64,000 nucleotides of DNA from Planococcus liqunii (GCF_030413595.1 NZ_CP129238.1:1798001-1862000); one strand, 5' to 3'. Positions 8,597 through 19,682 are shown, numbered from the stretch's first letter. Notes: generated from the sequence alone by a model not told the origin. Numbers and translations: made by a program.

Positions 8597-9406
8597 TCAG
8601 CTTAAGTCATCTGTTGGGTCAGTATAAATGTATGTTTTTAAGTGCTTTGACACATCGTTTGAATTGGTAATAGGCAATAAATGATAGCTATCGGAAATAC
8701 GCTTTACAGTCGTATTGGGATTTGATGTCAGAAAATTATTGAGTTGCTCTTCTTCCGAGTCATCTTTTCCTTGGTCAGCCAGCAACAGTAACATAGGAAG
8801 TTCCTTAGTTTGCTGAATACAGTAGTTTGTTTCCGCCATTTCTTTTGAAAGACTATTTAAGGCATTCACATTACTATGATGGACATAAAGCCCATCTTTT
8901 CGAATGAAATTTTTGAGTAGATAGCTTTCAAAAATTACTTTATTGCTGGAAGGTAACATATCCATCGAGTCGACTTGTTCTTTAATAGCCGTCTTTAAAT
9001 CTACCAGCTTTTCGATGATTGGAAGTTCAATTTCACTTTCCTCAATGCCTTCATAGTCACCAAGAAAATAATACCCTCCATCCAGGAGTGTTAAAGAAAG
9101 CACTGAGGCAGCATAGCTTTGATAATAACTTTGTATGATCCATGCACCTATTGAGCTGCCTACAAAATGGGCTTTTGAAATCGATAGTCGATCTAAAAGC
9201 TTTTTTATTTCTGTTATGTAAGTTTCGATTGAAAAATCTTTTTGAAAAGATCGGTTGTTATGACCGGGTAAATCAATTGCAAGAAAACGGTATCCCTTTA
9301 AGCTTTTTGCTAATTCCTCGAAGATTTCTTTTCGTTCACCAAGGGCTGGGATAGCGATAATGGTCGGTCCCACATCTTCAACATTGTACTGTACATAATG
9401 CAACAT
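8597..9406 (-). CDS. Alpha/beta hydrolase
   Basis: 269 residues from ATG 9406, which has GAGGGGG 9 nt upstream; the frame extends to 9514 without a ribosome site. Catalytic features: nucleophile elbow GSSIGA, an Asp in LLADQGKDDS and a His in SDSYHLLPI, with FLAIDLPGHNNRS as the oxyanion-side loop. Soluble, no signal peptide. The substrate is unknown. A decayed copy of its central region lies at 9598-9870 on the same strand. Confidence 0.85.
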   Translation of the reverse strand: MLHYVQYNVEDVGPTIIAIPALGERKEIFEELAKSLKGYRFLAIDLPGHNNRSFQKDFSIETYITEIKKLLDRLSISKAHFVGSSIGAWIIQSYYQSYAASVLSLTLLDGGYYFLGDYEGIEESEIELPIIEKLVDLKTAIKEQVDSMDMLPSSNKVIFESYLLKNFIRKDGLYVHHSNVNALNSLSKEMAETNYCIQQTKELPMLLLLADQGKDDSEEEQLNNFLTSNPNTTVKRISDSYHLLPITNSNDVSKHLKTYIYTDPTDDLS

Positions 9407-9597
9407 ATAGTTTGGCCCCCTCTTTGCCCGATGGTTGGATAATCCAAGGTATAATAACTGTTTCGACAGCCCCAAGAAAATGCCTGCGTAGTTATTAAAT
9501 TTTCCATTTATCAAAAATAGTAAGAGGAATACGCGTGACTGACCAAGCTATAGTCTTGGAAAGAGCTTAATAATTTTTTAAAAGAAAAATGAAACAG

Positions 9598-9870
9598 AAG
9601 CTTCTATAGTTTGCTGGATACAGTAATTAGTCACTTCCAAAGTTTTTGAGGAAGTATTTAATACATCCACATTTTCATACTTAGTATAAAATTTGTCTTT
9701 TCAAATAAAGGCTTTAATTAAGTAGTTTTCAAAACGTTCTTTATCACTGAAAATGAACGCATCCATAGAGTGAATCCATCAAGTCAATTTACTCTTAAAT
9801 GGTCGTCTTTTAATCTTAAAGCTTTTCGATGATGGAAAATCAATTTTACCTTCTTCAATTTCTTTATATT
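9598..9870 (-). pseudogene. Decayed duplicate of the alpha/beta hydrolase
   Basis: Minus-strand translation gives YKEIEEGKIDF..., MDAFIFSDKERFENYLIK and EVTNYCIQQT. These align with YEGIEESEIEL, MDMLPSSNKVIFESYLLK and AETNYCIQQT of the intact hydrolase next door. At least two stop codons interrupt it and both ends are missing. It is a relic of a tandem duplication or of a second hydrolase gene. Confidence 0.85.
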
Positions 9871-9877
9871 TAAGCTA

Positions 9878-9909
9878 AGTTCTTATTCAGAGAATAAGAA
9901 CTTTTTTTG
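9878..9909 (+). terminator. Strong terminator upstream of the frl promoter
   Basis: A perfect 11-bp stem AGTTCTTATTC/GAATAAGAACT with loop AGA is followed by seven T. No plus-strand gene lies directly upstream, so it may be left from a lost gene or may insulate the frl promoter. Confidence 0.85.
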
Positions 9910-9927
9910 GAATTTTAAAAATTTTGA

Positions 9928-9992
9928 TTGTTTTTAATGTAATGCTAAATTATAATACAAGACATAACAAATGATATGATTTGTTAAGGAGG
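9928..9992 (+). promoter_or_regulatory. frl promoter, operator and ribosome binding site
   Basis: TTGTTT (9928-9933), 17-bp spacer and TATAAT (9951-9956) form a sigma-A promoter. Just downstream is the palindrome TAACAAAT-GATATG-ATTTGTTA (9965-9986), placed to block initiation, then AAGGAGG (9986-9992) 8 nt before TTG 10001. The block beginning TATAATACAAG recurs upstream of frlB. The likely binder is FrlR, encoded at the end of the operon (inference). Confidence 0.8.
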
Positions 9993-10000
9993 TGAACTAT

Positions 10001-12221
<2,221 letters not shown>

Positions 12222-12228
12222 AAACTAT

Positions 12229-12273
12229 TTGTTTAATTTGTTATATTAATTTATAATACAAGACATAACAAAT
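12229..12273 (+). promoter_or_regulatory. Second FrlR-type promoter/operator, before frlB
   Basis: TTGTTT (12229-12234), 17-bp spacer and TATAAT (12252-12257), the same layout as the frlC promoter, continuing into the shared ACAAGACATAACAAAT block. ATTTGTTAT (12236-12244) and ATAACAAAT (12265-12273) form an inverted repeat around the -10 element. Confidence 0.8.
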
Positions 12274-12289
12274 AAAAAATGGAAGGAAG

Positions 12290-13309
12290 ATGAAATTGCT
12301 AAAATACGATGAAGAATTATTTTTGAAACTGGTGGAAAAAGAAGGGCTAGCTTATAGAGGGAAAATTGAAGAAATTGTAGACGAGATTTGCGACAAAGGC
12401 TACAGCAACATTTTCCTTATTGGTGCAGGTGGAACCATCGCGATGATGTATCCTTATGAATATATTTTGAAAGCCAATTCAACAATCGAAGTGCAAGCAC
12501 AAATAGCGGCGGAATTCATGGTGATGAACAATAGACGCTTCAGCGAAGACTCTGTTTGTATTTTCACATCTGTCTCTGGAACAACGGAAGAAACAGTGGC
12601 AGCGGCTAAATTCTGCCGGGAAAAAGGAGCAACAACGATCGCCTTAGTGGCAGAACCGAATACACCGCTTACTTATGCAGTCGACCACTGCATTACGACT
12701 GGATCTGAAACGCATTCTTTTGACACGTTCTTCATGCTGTTACACATGGTCGTATTCCGGTTTATGCACAACAAAGGTGAATTTCCACAATACAAGAAAT
12801 TCATAGAGGAAGTTGCACTGTTGCCAAAAGCGATCTTAAACGCGGTGAAGGCATTTGATGTGAAAGCAGAAGAGTTTGCTATTAAGCATAAAGACACGGA
12901 TTATCACATGATGGTCGGTTCCGGAAACTTATGGGGCAATACTTACTCTTACGCAATGTGCATTCTGGAAGAAATGCAATGGATTCATGCCAAGTCGATT
13001 CACGCAGCCGAATTCTTCCACGGTACACTTGAACTGGTTCTGGAAGACACCAGTGTTATTTTGCTGAAAGGCGAAGATGAAACAAGACCGTTGATGGATC
13101 GTGTTGAAAGATTTGCTGAAAAGATTACAAAACAACTTACTGTTATTGATACGAAAGATTTTGAAATGGAAGGAATAAGTGATGAATTCAGAAGCCACTT
13201 CTCTGTCAACATCAACTGGGCATTATTAAGCCGTATCAGTGTATATTTAGAGCGTGAAAGAAATCACCCATTGACTCTTAGAAGATATTACCGACAAATG
13301 GCATATTAA
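12290..13309 (+). CDS. Fructoselysine-6-phosphate deglycase FrlB
   Basis: 339 residues with two SIS domains, LIGAGGTIA and FTSVSGTTEETV marking the first. The block SIHAAEFFHGTLELV, with the catalytic-type Glu and His, and the tail RERNHPLTLRRYYRQMAY match FrlB. It splits fructoselysine-6-phosphate into glucose-6-phosphate and lysine. ATG 12290 has GGAAGGA close upstream. Driven both by read-through from frlA and by its own promoter at 12229. Confidence 0.9.
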   Translation: MKLLKYDEELFLKLVEKEGLAYRGKIEEIVDEICDKGYSNIFLIGAGGTIAMMYPYEYILKANSTIEVQAQIAAEFMVMNNRRFSEDSVCIFTSVSGTTEETVAAAKFCREKGATTIALVAEPNTPLTYAVDHCITTGSETHSFDTFFMLLHMVVFRFMHNKGEFPQYKKFIEEVALLPKAILNAVKAFDVKAEEFAIKHKDTDYHMMVGSGNLWGNTYSYAMCILEEMQWIHAKSIHAAEFFHGTLELVLEDTSVILLKGEDETRPLMDRVERFAEKITKQLTVIDTKDFEMEGISDEFRSHFSVNINWALLSRISVYLERERNHPLTLRRYYRQMAY

Positions 13310-13316
13310 CATGCTG

Positions 13317-13341
13317 ATGGGCGCTACTTTGTAGTGCCCAT
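13317..13341 (+). terminator. Hairpin between frlB and frlD
   Basis: ATGGGCGCTAC/GTAGTGCCCAT with a 3-nt loop and one mismatch, followed by TCCTTAAT. The U-tract is weak, so it more likely attenuates or stabilises the mRNA than fully terminates. Confidence 0.5.
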
Positions 13342-13371
13342 TCCTTAATATCAGAGAAAGTAGGGAGAAAG

Positions 13372-14154
13372 ATGAAAATTGTGACGCTCGGGGACAATTG
13401 CATGGATGTTTACCAAGTGAATGATCAGGCATATCCTGGAGGAAACCCAGTGAATGCGGCGGTATATTTAAAAGAGTTAGGCGCTGAAGTCGCTTATATC
13501 GGTTGGATAGGTTCTGATTCATACGGAGAATTGATGAGAGAGGAGATCCAGGGAAAAGGCGTAGATACTACTCATCTTTCAACAAAAAAAGGGAAAACGG
13601 CAGTTACGCAAGTCGAGTTACATGGAAACGACCGTTATTTCGGTGAATACGATGAAGGAGTTATGGCTAACTTCTGCTTAACAGAGGAAGAAGTGGAGTT
13701 TGTAGGAACGCACCAGCTTGTACACTCAGGGATTTGGGGACATGCTGAAGACAAGTACCTGCTGTTCAAGGAACTGGGGATTCTTACGTCCTTTGATTTT
13801 TCCGATCAACTAGGTCATGGATTGGTAAAAAGTCTTTCGCCATTTGTAGATTATTCATTTTTCTCTTACACAAAAGATGATGACTATATTCGCCAATTTT
13901 TGAAGGAAGTTAAAAATCGGGGGTCGCAAATCGCTGTGGCTACATTAGGCGAGAATGGTTCCCTTGCTTATGATGGAGAACGTTTCTATCGGAGTGGGAC
14001 AGTGGCAACAGAAATAGTAGATACAATGGGAGCAGGGGATTCATTTATAGCAGGTTTTCTTTTCGGAACCTTAAAGGGACTTTCAATTGATGAATGTATG
14101 GAATTGGGATCAAATACTGCTGCCAAAACAATCGGCTATTTTGGAGCGTGGTGA
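13372..14154 (+). CDS. Fructoselysine 6-kinase FrlD
   Basis: 260 residues of the PfkB/ribokinase family, the same size as E. coli FrlD (261). N-terminal YPGGNPVNAAVYLKELG is the sugar-kinase substrate block, and DTMGAGDSFIAGF is the PfkB signature with the catalytic Asp. It phosphorylates fructoselysine at C6 to make the FrlB substrate. AGGGAG precedes ATG 13372. In the frl operon, 62 bp after frlB. Confidence 0.9.
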   Translation: MKIVTLGDNCMDVYQVNDQAYPGGNPVNAAVYLKELGAEVAYIGWIGSDSYGELMREEIQGKGVDTTHLSTKKGKTAVTQVELHGNDRYFGEYDEGVMANFCLTEEEVEFVGTHQLVHSGIWGHAEDKYLLFKELGILTSFDFSDQLGHGLVKSLSPFVDYSFFSYTKDDDYIRQFLKEVKNRGSQIAVATLGENGSLAYDGERFYRSGTVATEIVDTMGAGDSFIAGFLFGTLKGLSIDECMELGSNTAAKTIGYFGAW

Positions 14155-14219
14155 CGGGGATTGGAAATCTATGTATAATAGAGACTAAACAATCTATTGA
14201 TGGATAAGGATGAGTTAGT

Positions 14220-14948
14220 ATGAATTTAAATCCTTCAACCCCCCAGCCGTTATACATGCAGATTAGGCAAATGTTGAAGAATGATATTCAGCAAGGAAAA
14301 TATCAGCCAGATGAACAAATTCCAACGGAAGCTGAACTATGTGATATCTATAATGTTAGCCGAATCACAATTCGAAAAGCTATTGAGGAATTGGTGAAAG
14401 AAGGAACTTTAACACGTGTTCCGCGTAGAGGTACTTTTGTTACAACTAATAAATTCCATAACGAATTATTATCTGTAAGCGGTTTCTCGGAGTTTAGCCA
14501 TCAGTTAGGCATGATTCCGAACTCACGTATTTTAAGAAGCGAAGTTATACCAGCATCCGAGGAAGTTGCAGGTCATCTTTTAATTGATGTGGGAAGTCCG
14601 GTTTTAGAGCTGGAGCGACTCATGTACGTAAATGATCATCCTCTTTTTTATGATATTGCTCATTTTCCTTTAATTCGTTTTCCCGATTTAGAAAAGAAAA
14701 TTGCAATGGACGAATCCACGTACAAAACCCTTTCCAAGGAATATCAAACAGAAATTATTAGTAATGATAAAATCATCGATGTCATTGGTGCCACAACAGA
14801 TTATGCAAAATTGTTGGAATGTGATGTTGGTGCAAACTTGTTTAGGATTTTAAAAATTGCTTTTGATGCAAATGACGAACCTGTTCATCTGTCTACTTTT
14901 ATGTGCGAAACAAATAAGGTGAATCTAACAATTCATCGAGCAAAGTAA
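14220..14948 (+). CDS. FrlR-like GntR/HutC regulator (UTRA domain)
   Basis: 242 residues. N-terminal GntR winged helix (IPTEAELCDIYNVSRITIRKA) and C-terminal UTRA ligand domain (about 90-235). ATG 14220 follows AAGGATGAG. A possible promoter (TATAAT near 14173) precedes it, so it may be transcribed both separately and with frlD. It probably represses the frl promoters by binding the ATAACAAAT palindromes until a fructoselysine phosphate releases it (inference from E. coli frlR context). Confidence 0.85.
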   Translation: MNLNPSTPQPLYMQIRQMLKNDIQQGKYQPDEQIPTEAELCDIYNVSRITIRKAIEELVKEGTLTRVPRRGTFVTTNKFHNELLSVSGFSEFSHQLGMIPNSRILRSEVIPASEEVAGHLLIDVGSPVLELERLMYVNDHPLFYDIAHFPLIRFPDLEKKIAMDESTYKTLSKEYQTEIISNDKIIDVIGATTDYAKLLECDVGANLFRILKIAFDANDEPVHLSTFMCETNKVNLTIHRAK

Positions 14949-14956
14949 AGACATTT

Positions 14957-15122
14957 TGAAATACTGAAGGGCAATCTTAAGGTGAAACTCCAGCTGCGCT
15001 GTACAGGTCAGTCGAGGAGAACCGCTTGGGTGGGAAATAGAAATCCACGAGATCGACTTCTTCGACATGAAAGACTAAAGGGATTGCCTAGGCAATCCCT
15101 TTAGTCTTTCTCGGTATTTCAG
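14957..15122 (+). other. Unidentified structured element ending in a 42-bp perfect palindrome
   Basis: The outer stem TGAAATACTGA pairs with TCGGTATTTCA (G-T allowed). Inside are possible stems GTCGA/TCGAC and GTGG/CCAC, then a perfect palindrome at 15069-15110 centred on GCCTAGGC. The palindrome alone could terminate frlR, but the 110 bp before it look like a folded RNA or a small mobile element. I do not recognise the family. Confidence 0.45.
15069..15110. terminator. 42-bp perfect palindrome downstream of frlR
   Basis: Each strand reads the same with no spacer, from GAAAGACTAAAG to CTTTAGTCTTTC. As RNA it makes a hairpin of up to 20 bp. The flanking U-tract is poor, so its role as the frl operon terminator is likely but not certain. 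Confidence 0.6.
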
Positions 15123-15553
15123 CATCTGTTTTATTTTAGTTAAAAAAATCCTTTTCTCGTTTTAAAATCATTAGTCAAAGAAAGGGGAAGCAGAAGACAG
15201 CTTACTCAACATCGTCTTGCTGAATTTAATTAAGTCGAAGTTAAATTCATTTGTAAGTATAGTTAAAGAAATTGGTTATTACAATAAGTGAATAAAGGGA
15301 GATATATGATTTCTGCGCTCGGCAATGGTAAGAAAAAAAGTTAAAGCATGGAATATATCTAATCTTTAAAACGACCCTTAATAGATGGACGAAAAATTAG
15401 AGTATCTATTAGTACTTATAGAAAGACAGCAGGCTTAACACAGGCCTCTTTTTATTCTGGTTGTCAATGATTTAAAAGACAGTTCCTTAAAATCAATATT
15501 AGTTTATCAATTAATGTGCTACCTATAAAAATTATTAAGATAAGAATAACTAG
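15123..15553. other. Gene-free stretch before marR
   Basis: About 430 bp with no ORF carrying a ribosome site. I see nothing definite other than the operator and promoter that start at 15554. Confidence 0.35.
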
Positions 15554-15612
15554 TTAGTCTACTAATTAATTGTTGACAGCTAAATTTCGTGGTGATATAT
15601 TTAGTGGGCTAA
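15554..15612 (+). promoter_or_regulatory. marR promoter with two flanking operators
   Basis: TTGACA (15573-15578), 17-bp spacer and TATATT (15596-15601). TTAG-TCTA-CTAA (15554-15565) lies just upstream of the -35 element and TTAG-TGGG-CTAA (15601-15612) overlaps the end of the -10 element. The arrangement suggests autorepression by the MarR protein encoded next. Confidence 0.75.
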
Positions 15613-15638
15613 ACATTATGGCTAGTGGAGGGAAATCT

Positions 15639-16064
15639 ATGAAAGTCTCTGTAGATTGTGATATCCGTGAGTCTTTAGATAAAGTATCATCCAAGATGCG
15701 CCGGGACTATAGTGAAAGCTTAAGAGAACTTAATCTATACGTTGGCCAGGACAATTTGCTTGCCCGTTTATGGGCAGGGGATGGAATCACGCAAATGCAA
15801 TTATGCGATCATTTGAAATGCGAGCCGCCGACAGTCACCAATATGGTTAAATCGCTGGAGCAAAACGGATTTATACTCCGCAAGCGCGATGGACAAGATG
15901 GTAGGGTTATGCGGATATATCTAACGGACAAAGGAAAAGAGTTAGAAGGTCCAGTTGATTTTAAATGGAAACAGCAGCAAGAGAAATTGCTGAATGGCAT
16001 TTCATCGGAAGAACGCTTAGTTCTAAGAGATTTAATGAAGCGGATGGAGAGAAATTTGTTTTAA
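15639..16064 (+). CDS. MarR family transcriptional regulator
   Basis: 141 residues. Start at ATG 15639 with GGAGGG upstream; the frame opens further up without a ribosome site. Winged-helix core MQLCDHLKCEPPTVTNMVKSL, then wing RDGQDGRVMRIYLTDKGKEL. A small N-terminal Cys (VDCDIR) could be redox-sensitive (speculative). The repeated TTAG-N4-CTAA sites around it and upstream of neighbouring genes suggest it controls this monooxygenase/pump/reductase cluster. Confidence 0.9.
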   Translation: MKVSVDCDIRESLDKVSSKMRRDYSESLRELNLYVGQDNLLARLWAGDGITQMQLCDHLKCEPPTVTNMVKSLEQNGFILRKRDGQDGRVMRIYLTDKGKELEGPVDFKWKQQQEKLLNGISSEERLVLRDLMKRMERNLF

Positions 16065-16083
16065 GTTCTCTCTAACTACTTAC

Positions 16084-16095
16084 TTAGCAGGCTAA
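16084..16095. promoter_or_regulatory. TTAG-N4-CTAA operator
   Basis: TTAGCAGGCTAA, 20 bp after the marR stop. Same 12-bp palindrome as at 15554, 15601, 16160 and 20603. Confidence 0.65.
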
Positions 16096-16159
16096 GTATT
16101 AATAGATGAAACTAAGTTTCTTAGGAGCGTTAATTTCGAGGTTAGTAGAAATTAATTGT

Positions 16160-16171
16160 TTAGCAAGCTAA
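16160..16171. promoter_or_regulatory. TTAG-N4-CTAA operator
   Basis: TTAGCAAGCTAA in the leader of the small winged-helix gene and some 490 bp ahead of the monooxygenase. Confidence 0.65.
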
Positions 16172-16216
16172 TTAAATGGAAAGAGACATACTTTTTTAAA
16201 AGCTGGGAGGAAAATT

Positions 16217-16435
16217 ATTAAGCTCGAGGAGAGCATAATTATATGCATAAAAGAACGTCCCGGAATAAGCGCAAAAAAGATTATTAGTTGTATAGACTTA
16301 AAAACAATCAATTTATCATCCGTGGAAGAACACAGTTCGGAAGGTTCTATCTATAAGCATTTGCGGATATTGAAAAGAAATGGAAGTGTTCATAATCGAG
16401 GGGACCGCTGGTACAGTATGGATCCCGTCAAATAG
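16217..16435 (+). CDS. Small winged-helix-like protein with apparent ATT start
   Basis: 72 codons without a stop: KERPGISAKKIISCIDLKT ... SSEGSIYKHLRILKRNGSV followed by NRGDRWY. This looks like a winged-helix DNA-binding fold (helix pair plus wing). No ATG/GTG/TTG start exists near the 5' end, yet GGGAGG stands 6 nt before ATT 16217. It is either a real ATT start or a decayed gene. Placed between marR and the monooxygenase with a MarR-type operator ahead. Function unassigned. Confidence 0.45.
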   Translation: MKLEESIIICIKERPGISAKKIISCIDLKTINLSSVEEHSSEGSIYKHLRILKRNGSVHNRGDRWYSMDPVK

Positions 16436-16659
16436 ACTATGAACTAGCAATCTTTTCAACCTATATGAAATCTATTTCAAAGGGTGATAGTCATTTAAGA
16501 AATAGACGGCAAAGGCACTAAGAGTGATAAGTGAAATAGAATTTAATCATTAAGACTATATTTAACAAGGTTTACTCTAGAGAAAAAAGTGAATGCGATA
16601 ATTCTATGCAGGCACATGTAAAGGATTAGAGCTTATCAAAAATAAAGGAGATTACCAAC

Positions 16660-17997
16660 ATGATAAAACAAAAAGAAATGCAATTGGCGTTACAGATGGT
16701 TTCCGGTTACGGGGGCGAATTCAGCGCTTGGAGAATGCCGGGTACCGACCCAGCAGCCTATACCAATATGGACAGTTACGTGGAACGAGCGAAATTAGCG
16801 GAAAAAGGGAAGTTCCAGATGATCTTCATTGCGGATACGCCGGCGTTGCCAAATGATTTAGGAGCTCAAACGCCGATGTTTCCGATGGATCCGATGCTCG
16901 CCCTGCTGTCCGTAGCGAGGGAAACGGAAAAAATCGGTCTTGTTGCCACCCTCTCCACGACGTTCAATTACCCTTACAATTTGGCGCGGCAGTTTAAAGC
17001 GTTGGATGTGATAAGCCACGGACGCGTCGGCTGGAATGCAGTGACCACATCCGATCCATCCGCGGCATCAAATTTTGGTGCGCAGCCGTTAAGCCGCAAA
17101 GAACGCTATGCCATGGCTCATGAATCGATTCAAATCGTGCAAGCTTTATGGGGGAGCTGGGAAGAAGATGCCTGGACGCTGGATATAAAAGGCGGAAAGT
17201 TTGCCGACATGGCCAAAATACAGCCGGTCAATCTTAAAGGCCAGTATTATTCATCCCGTGGTCCATTGCCGATTCCTCCTTCTGAACAAGGACAGCCAGT
17301 GATTTTCCAAGCTGGCGGCGGTTACGAAGGGCTGGAACTGGCTGGAAGCTATGCGTCCGGTGTCTATGCCAATCCTTATGACATCGCTTCTGCCCGTGAA
17401 CATCGGCAAGCGCTTCGGGAGAGTGCAGTCCGTTTTGGGAGAAATCCGGATGACATCAAAATGTATGCCGGTTTTATGTTTTCCATCGGGGCGACGGAAG
17501 AAGAAGGGCTGGAACGGCGAAGAAAACTAATGAGTTTTAATCCCGAGGAGATTCCAAGCCGGGTCAGTTACCTTGGAGCCATGGTGGGGTTACGGCTATC
17601 AGTACATACAGTAGATATCGACCAGCCTTTACCGGTTGACTTGTTGGAACGTGCCTATGCTAGCCCTCAGGATCCCCGTTCCCCTAGAGCTTTGGAACTG
17701 CTAAAGCAAGGCCTGTCCATTCGCGACGTTCTGGCGCATGGCGTCATCAATTATCACCCGGTCGTTGCCGGTACTGCTGTGCAAGTAGCCGACTTTTTGG
17801 AAGAATGGTTTTTGGCAGGCGCGACGGATGGGTTTTCGGTTGTTCCGGATATTGCCTACGATGGTGTAGCCGATTTTGTGGAGCAGGTTGTTCCGATTTT
17901 GCAGGGACGCGGGCTTTTCCACAAAGAGTATGAAGGAAAAACGCTACGCGAAAACATGGGCGTACCTTATCAGTACGGAAACGCGGAGACTAAGTGA
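16660..17997 (+). CDS. FMN-dependent monooxygenase (NtaA/SnaA/DszA, luciferase-like)
   Basis: 445 residues, the usual length of the NtaA/DszA branch of bacterial luciferase-like oxygenases. Characteristic blocks: MIFIADTPA, TTFNYPYNLARQFKALD, GRVGWNAVTTSDPSAASNFG, ERYAMAHE and PVIFQAGGGYEGLELA. These enzymes oxidise organosulfur or chelator substrates with reduced FMN from a separate reductase. AAAGGAG precedes ATG 16660. Neighbouring MarR, MFS pump and reductase suggest an inducible xenobiotic/thiol catabolic unit; the substrate is unknown. Confidence 0.88.
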   Translation: MIKQKEMQLALQMVSGYGGEFSAWRMPGTDPAAYTNMDSYVERAKLAEKGKFQMIFIADTPALPNDLGAQTPMFPMDPMLALLSVARETEKIGLVATLSTTFNYPYNLARQFKALDVISHGRVGWNAVTTSDPSAASNFGAQPLSRKERYAMAHESIQIVQALWGSWEEDAWTLDIKGGKFADMAKIQPVNLKGQYYSSRGPLPIPPSEQGQPVIFQAGGGYEGLELAGSYASGVYANPYDIASAREHRQALRESAVRFGRNPDDIKMYAGFMFSIGATEEEGLERRRKLMSFNPEEIPSRVSYLGAMVGLRLSVHTVDIDQPLPVDLLERAYASPQDPRSPRALELLKQGLSIRDVLAHGVINYHPVVAGTAVQVADFLEEWFLAGATDGFSVVPDIAYDGVADFVEQVVPILQGRGLFHKEYEGKTLRENMGVPYQYGNAETK

Positions 17998-18113
17998 TTT
18001 GCAGAATACGAGATTTCTATGAGTAACAAACGTCAATAGCTTCAAATTTATAAACAAGGCTATGCAAATAAATTAACCATTATTAAGTTAATGAGATTAC
18101 TGGGAGAGAACAA

Positions 18114-19550
18114 ATGAAGAAACAATACAATACAAAAGCGATTTTGGCATCGCTGCTCATCGTCGGGTTTGTCGGCATGTTCAGTGAGACCGCCTTAAAC
18201 ATCGCCATGGTGAATTTAATGGATGTGTTCCACATTTCAGCGGCAACCGCACAGTGGCTGACGACCGGATTTTTGTTGACATTGGGTATTTTGATGCCGA
18301 TCAGCGGCTTGCTCTTGCAAATGTTTACGACGAGACAGCTGTTCATTGGTGCGCTCATTAGCTTGATTACAGGGACATTAATTGCGGCACTAGCGTTCAA
18401 TTTTGAGATGCTGATGGTGGCACGGGTGCTGCAGGCAATGGGGATGGGCTTATTGCTGCCACTCATGTTTAACACCATTCTGGTCATCTACCCACCTGAA
18501 AAACGGGGAGCGGCTATGGGATTTGTTGGCCTTGTCATTATGTTCGCACCGGCAACCGGCCCGACCATTGGCGGTTTATTAATCGAATACTTAACATGGC
18601 ATTACATTTTCTGGTTCTCACTGCCATTCCTGGTAATTGGGCTATTGATTGGGCTGAAGTATTTGGAAAATGTGACTGAAGTGACAAAACCACGGATCGA
18701 TTTGTTTTCGGTCCTACTGTCCACCATCGGTTTTGGAGGAGTGGTCTTTGGGTTCAGCAAGGCCGGTGAAGGAGAGGCGGGATGGGGCAGTACGGTCGTT
18801 ATCACGTCCATCATCATTGGGCTGATTGCTTTGTTCTTCTTCGTGCTGCGTCAGAACTCGATGAAAGATCCGATGCTGGACCTGAGTGTTTTCAAATTTC
18901 CGATGTACGTGGTGGGACTGCTTCTGGTCATGATGAGTATGTTGATTATTATGTCGAGCATGATCATTCTGCCGATGTTCCTCCAGACAGGTGCCGGATT
19001 GTCTGTCTTTATTGCCGGGCTCATGCTATTGCCTGGCAGTGCGTTGAATGGGTTGCTTTCACCAGTTATCGGCCGGTTATTTGATAAATTCGGACCGAAA
19101 TGGCTTGTCATTCCAGGACTTATTCTTATTACAACGATGTTATGGTTCTTTACCACATTAACCACTGCTTCATCAGTGGCATTTATCGTAGCGCTGCATA
19201 TCGGGTTGATGGTTGGGATTGCAATGATCTGGATGCCTTCCCAAACGAACGGCTTGAATCAGTTGCCACCCGAATTATATCCGCATGGTACGGCAATCAT
19301 GAATACACTCCAGCAAGTGATCGGGGCAGTCGGGACGGCGGTAGCCGTCAGTATTTTGACAGGCGGTATGGAAAATTATCTGCATCACTCTGCAGCACCG
19401 ACAAAACCGTCAGAAATGGCCAATGCGATGGCTTCAGGTTTGCAAAACGTCTTTTTGTTTACTGTAATAATCGCTATTTTTGGCCTGATCATGGGATTCT
19501 TTATTCGCCGGGTAGTCGTGCGGCGAGAAATGATTAATTCGCCGCATTGA
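18114..19550 (+). CDS. DHA2-family MFS multidrug transporter
   Basis: 478 residues with about 14 membrane helices, the DHA2 (EmrB/QacA/LmrB) topology. Conserved pieces include SETALNIAMVNLMDVF in helix 1, LMVARVLQAMGMGLLLP and GPTIGGLLIEYLTWHYIF. GGGAGAG precedes ATG 18114. Follows the monooxygenase by 116 bp and ends at a strong terminator. Probably a proton-driven exporter of the compound that the MarR protein senses (inference). Confidence 0.88.
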   Translation: MKKQYNTKAILASLLIVGFVGMFSETALNIAMVNLMDVFHISAATAQWLTTGFLLTLGILMPISGLLLQMFTTRQLFIGALISLITGTLIAALAFNFEMLMVARVLQAMGMGLLLPLMFNTILVIYPPEKRGAAMGFVGLVIMFAPATGPTIGGLLIEYLTWHYIFWFSLPFLVIGLLIGLKYLENVTEVTKPRIDLFSVLLSTIGFGGVVFGFSKAGEGEAGWGSTVVITSIIIGLIALFFFVLRQNSMKDPMLDLSVFKFPMYVVGLLLVMMSMLIIMSSMIILPMFLQTGAGLSVFIAGLMLLPGSALNGLLSPVIGRLFDKFGPKWLVIPGLILITTMLWFFTTLTTASSVAFIVALHIGLMVGIAMIWMPSQTNGLNQLPPELYPHGTAIMNTLQQVIGAVGTAVAVSILTGGMENYLHHSAAPTKPSEMANAMASGLQNVFLFTVIIAIFGLIMGFFIRRVVVRREMINSPH

Positions 19551-19632
19551 TCGATTAGACATATTAAGAAACTCTAGTAAAAGAAATACAGGTACAATAT
19601 GGCATTAGAAGTACTTAACTGAATGGACTGCC

Positions 19633-19682
19633 CAAAAAAGAAGACCAGCAGCTTAAATAATAGCTGCAGGTCTTCTTTTTCA
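19633..19682 (+). terminator. Terminator after the MFS gene
   Basis: AAGAAGACC-AGCAGCT pairs with AGCTGC-A-GGTCTTCTT around an 8-nt loop and ends in TTTTT. Confidence 0.85.
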
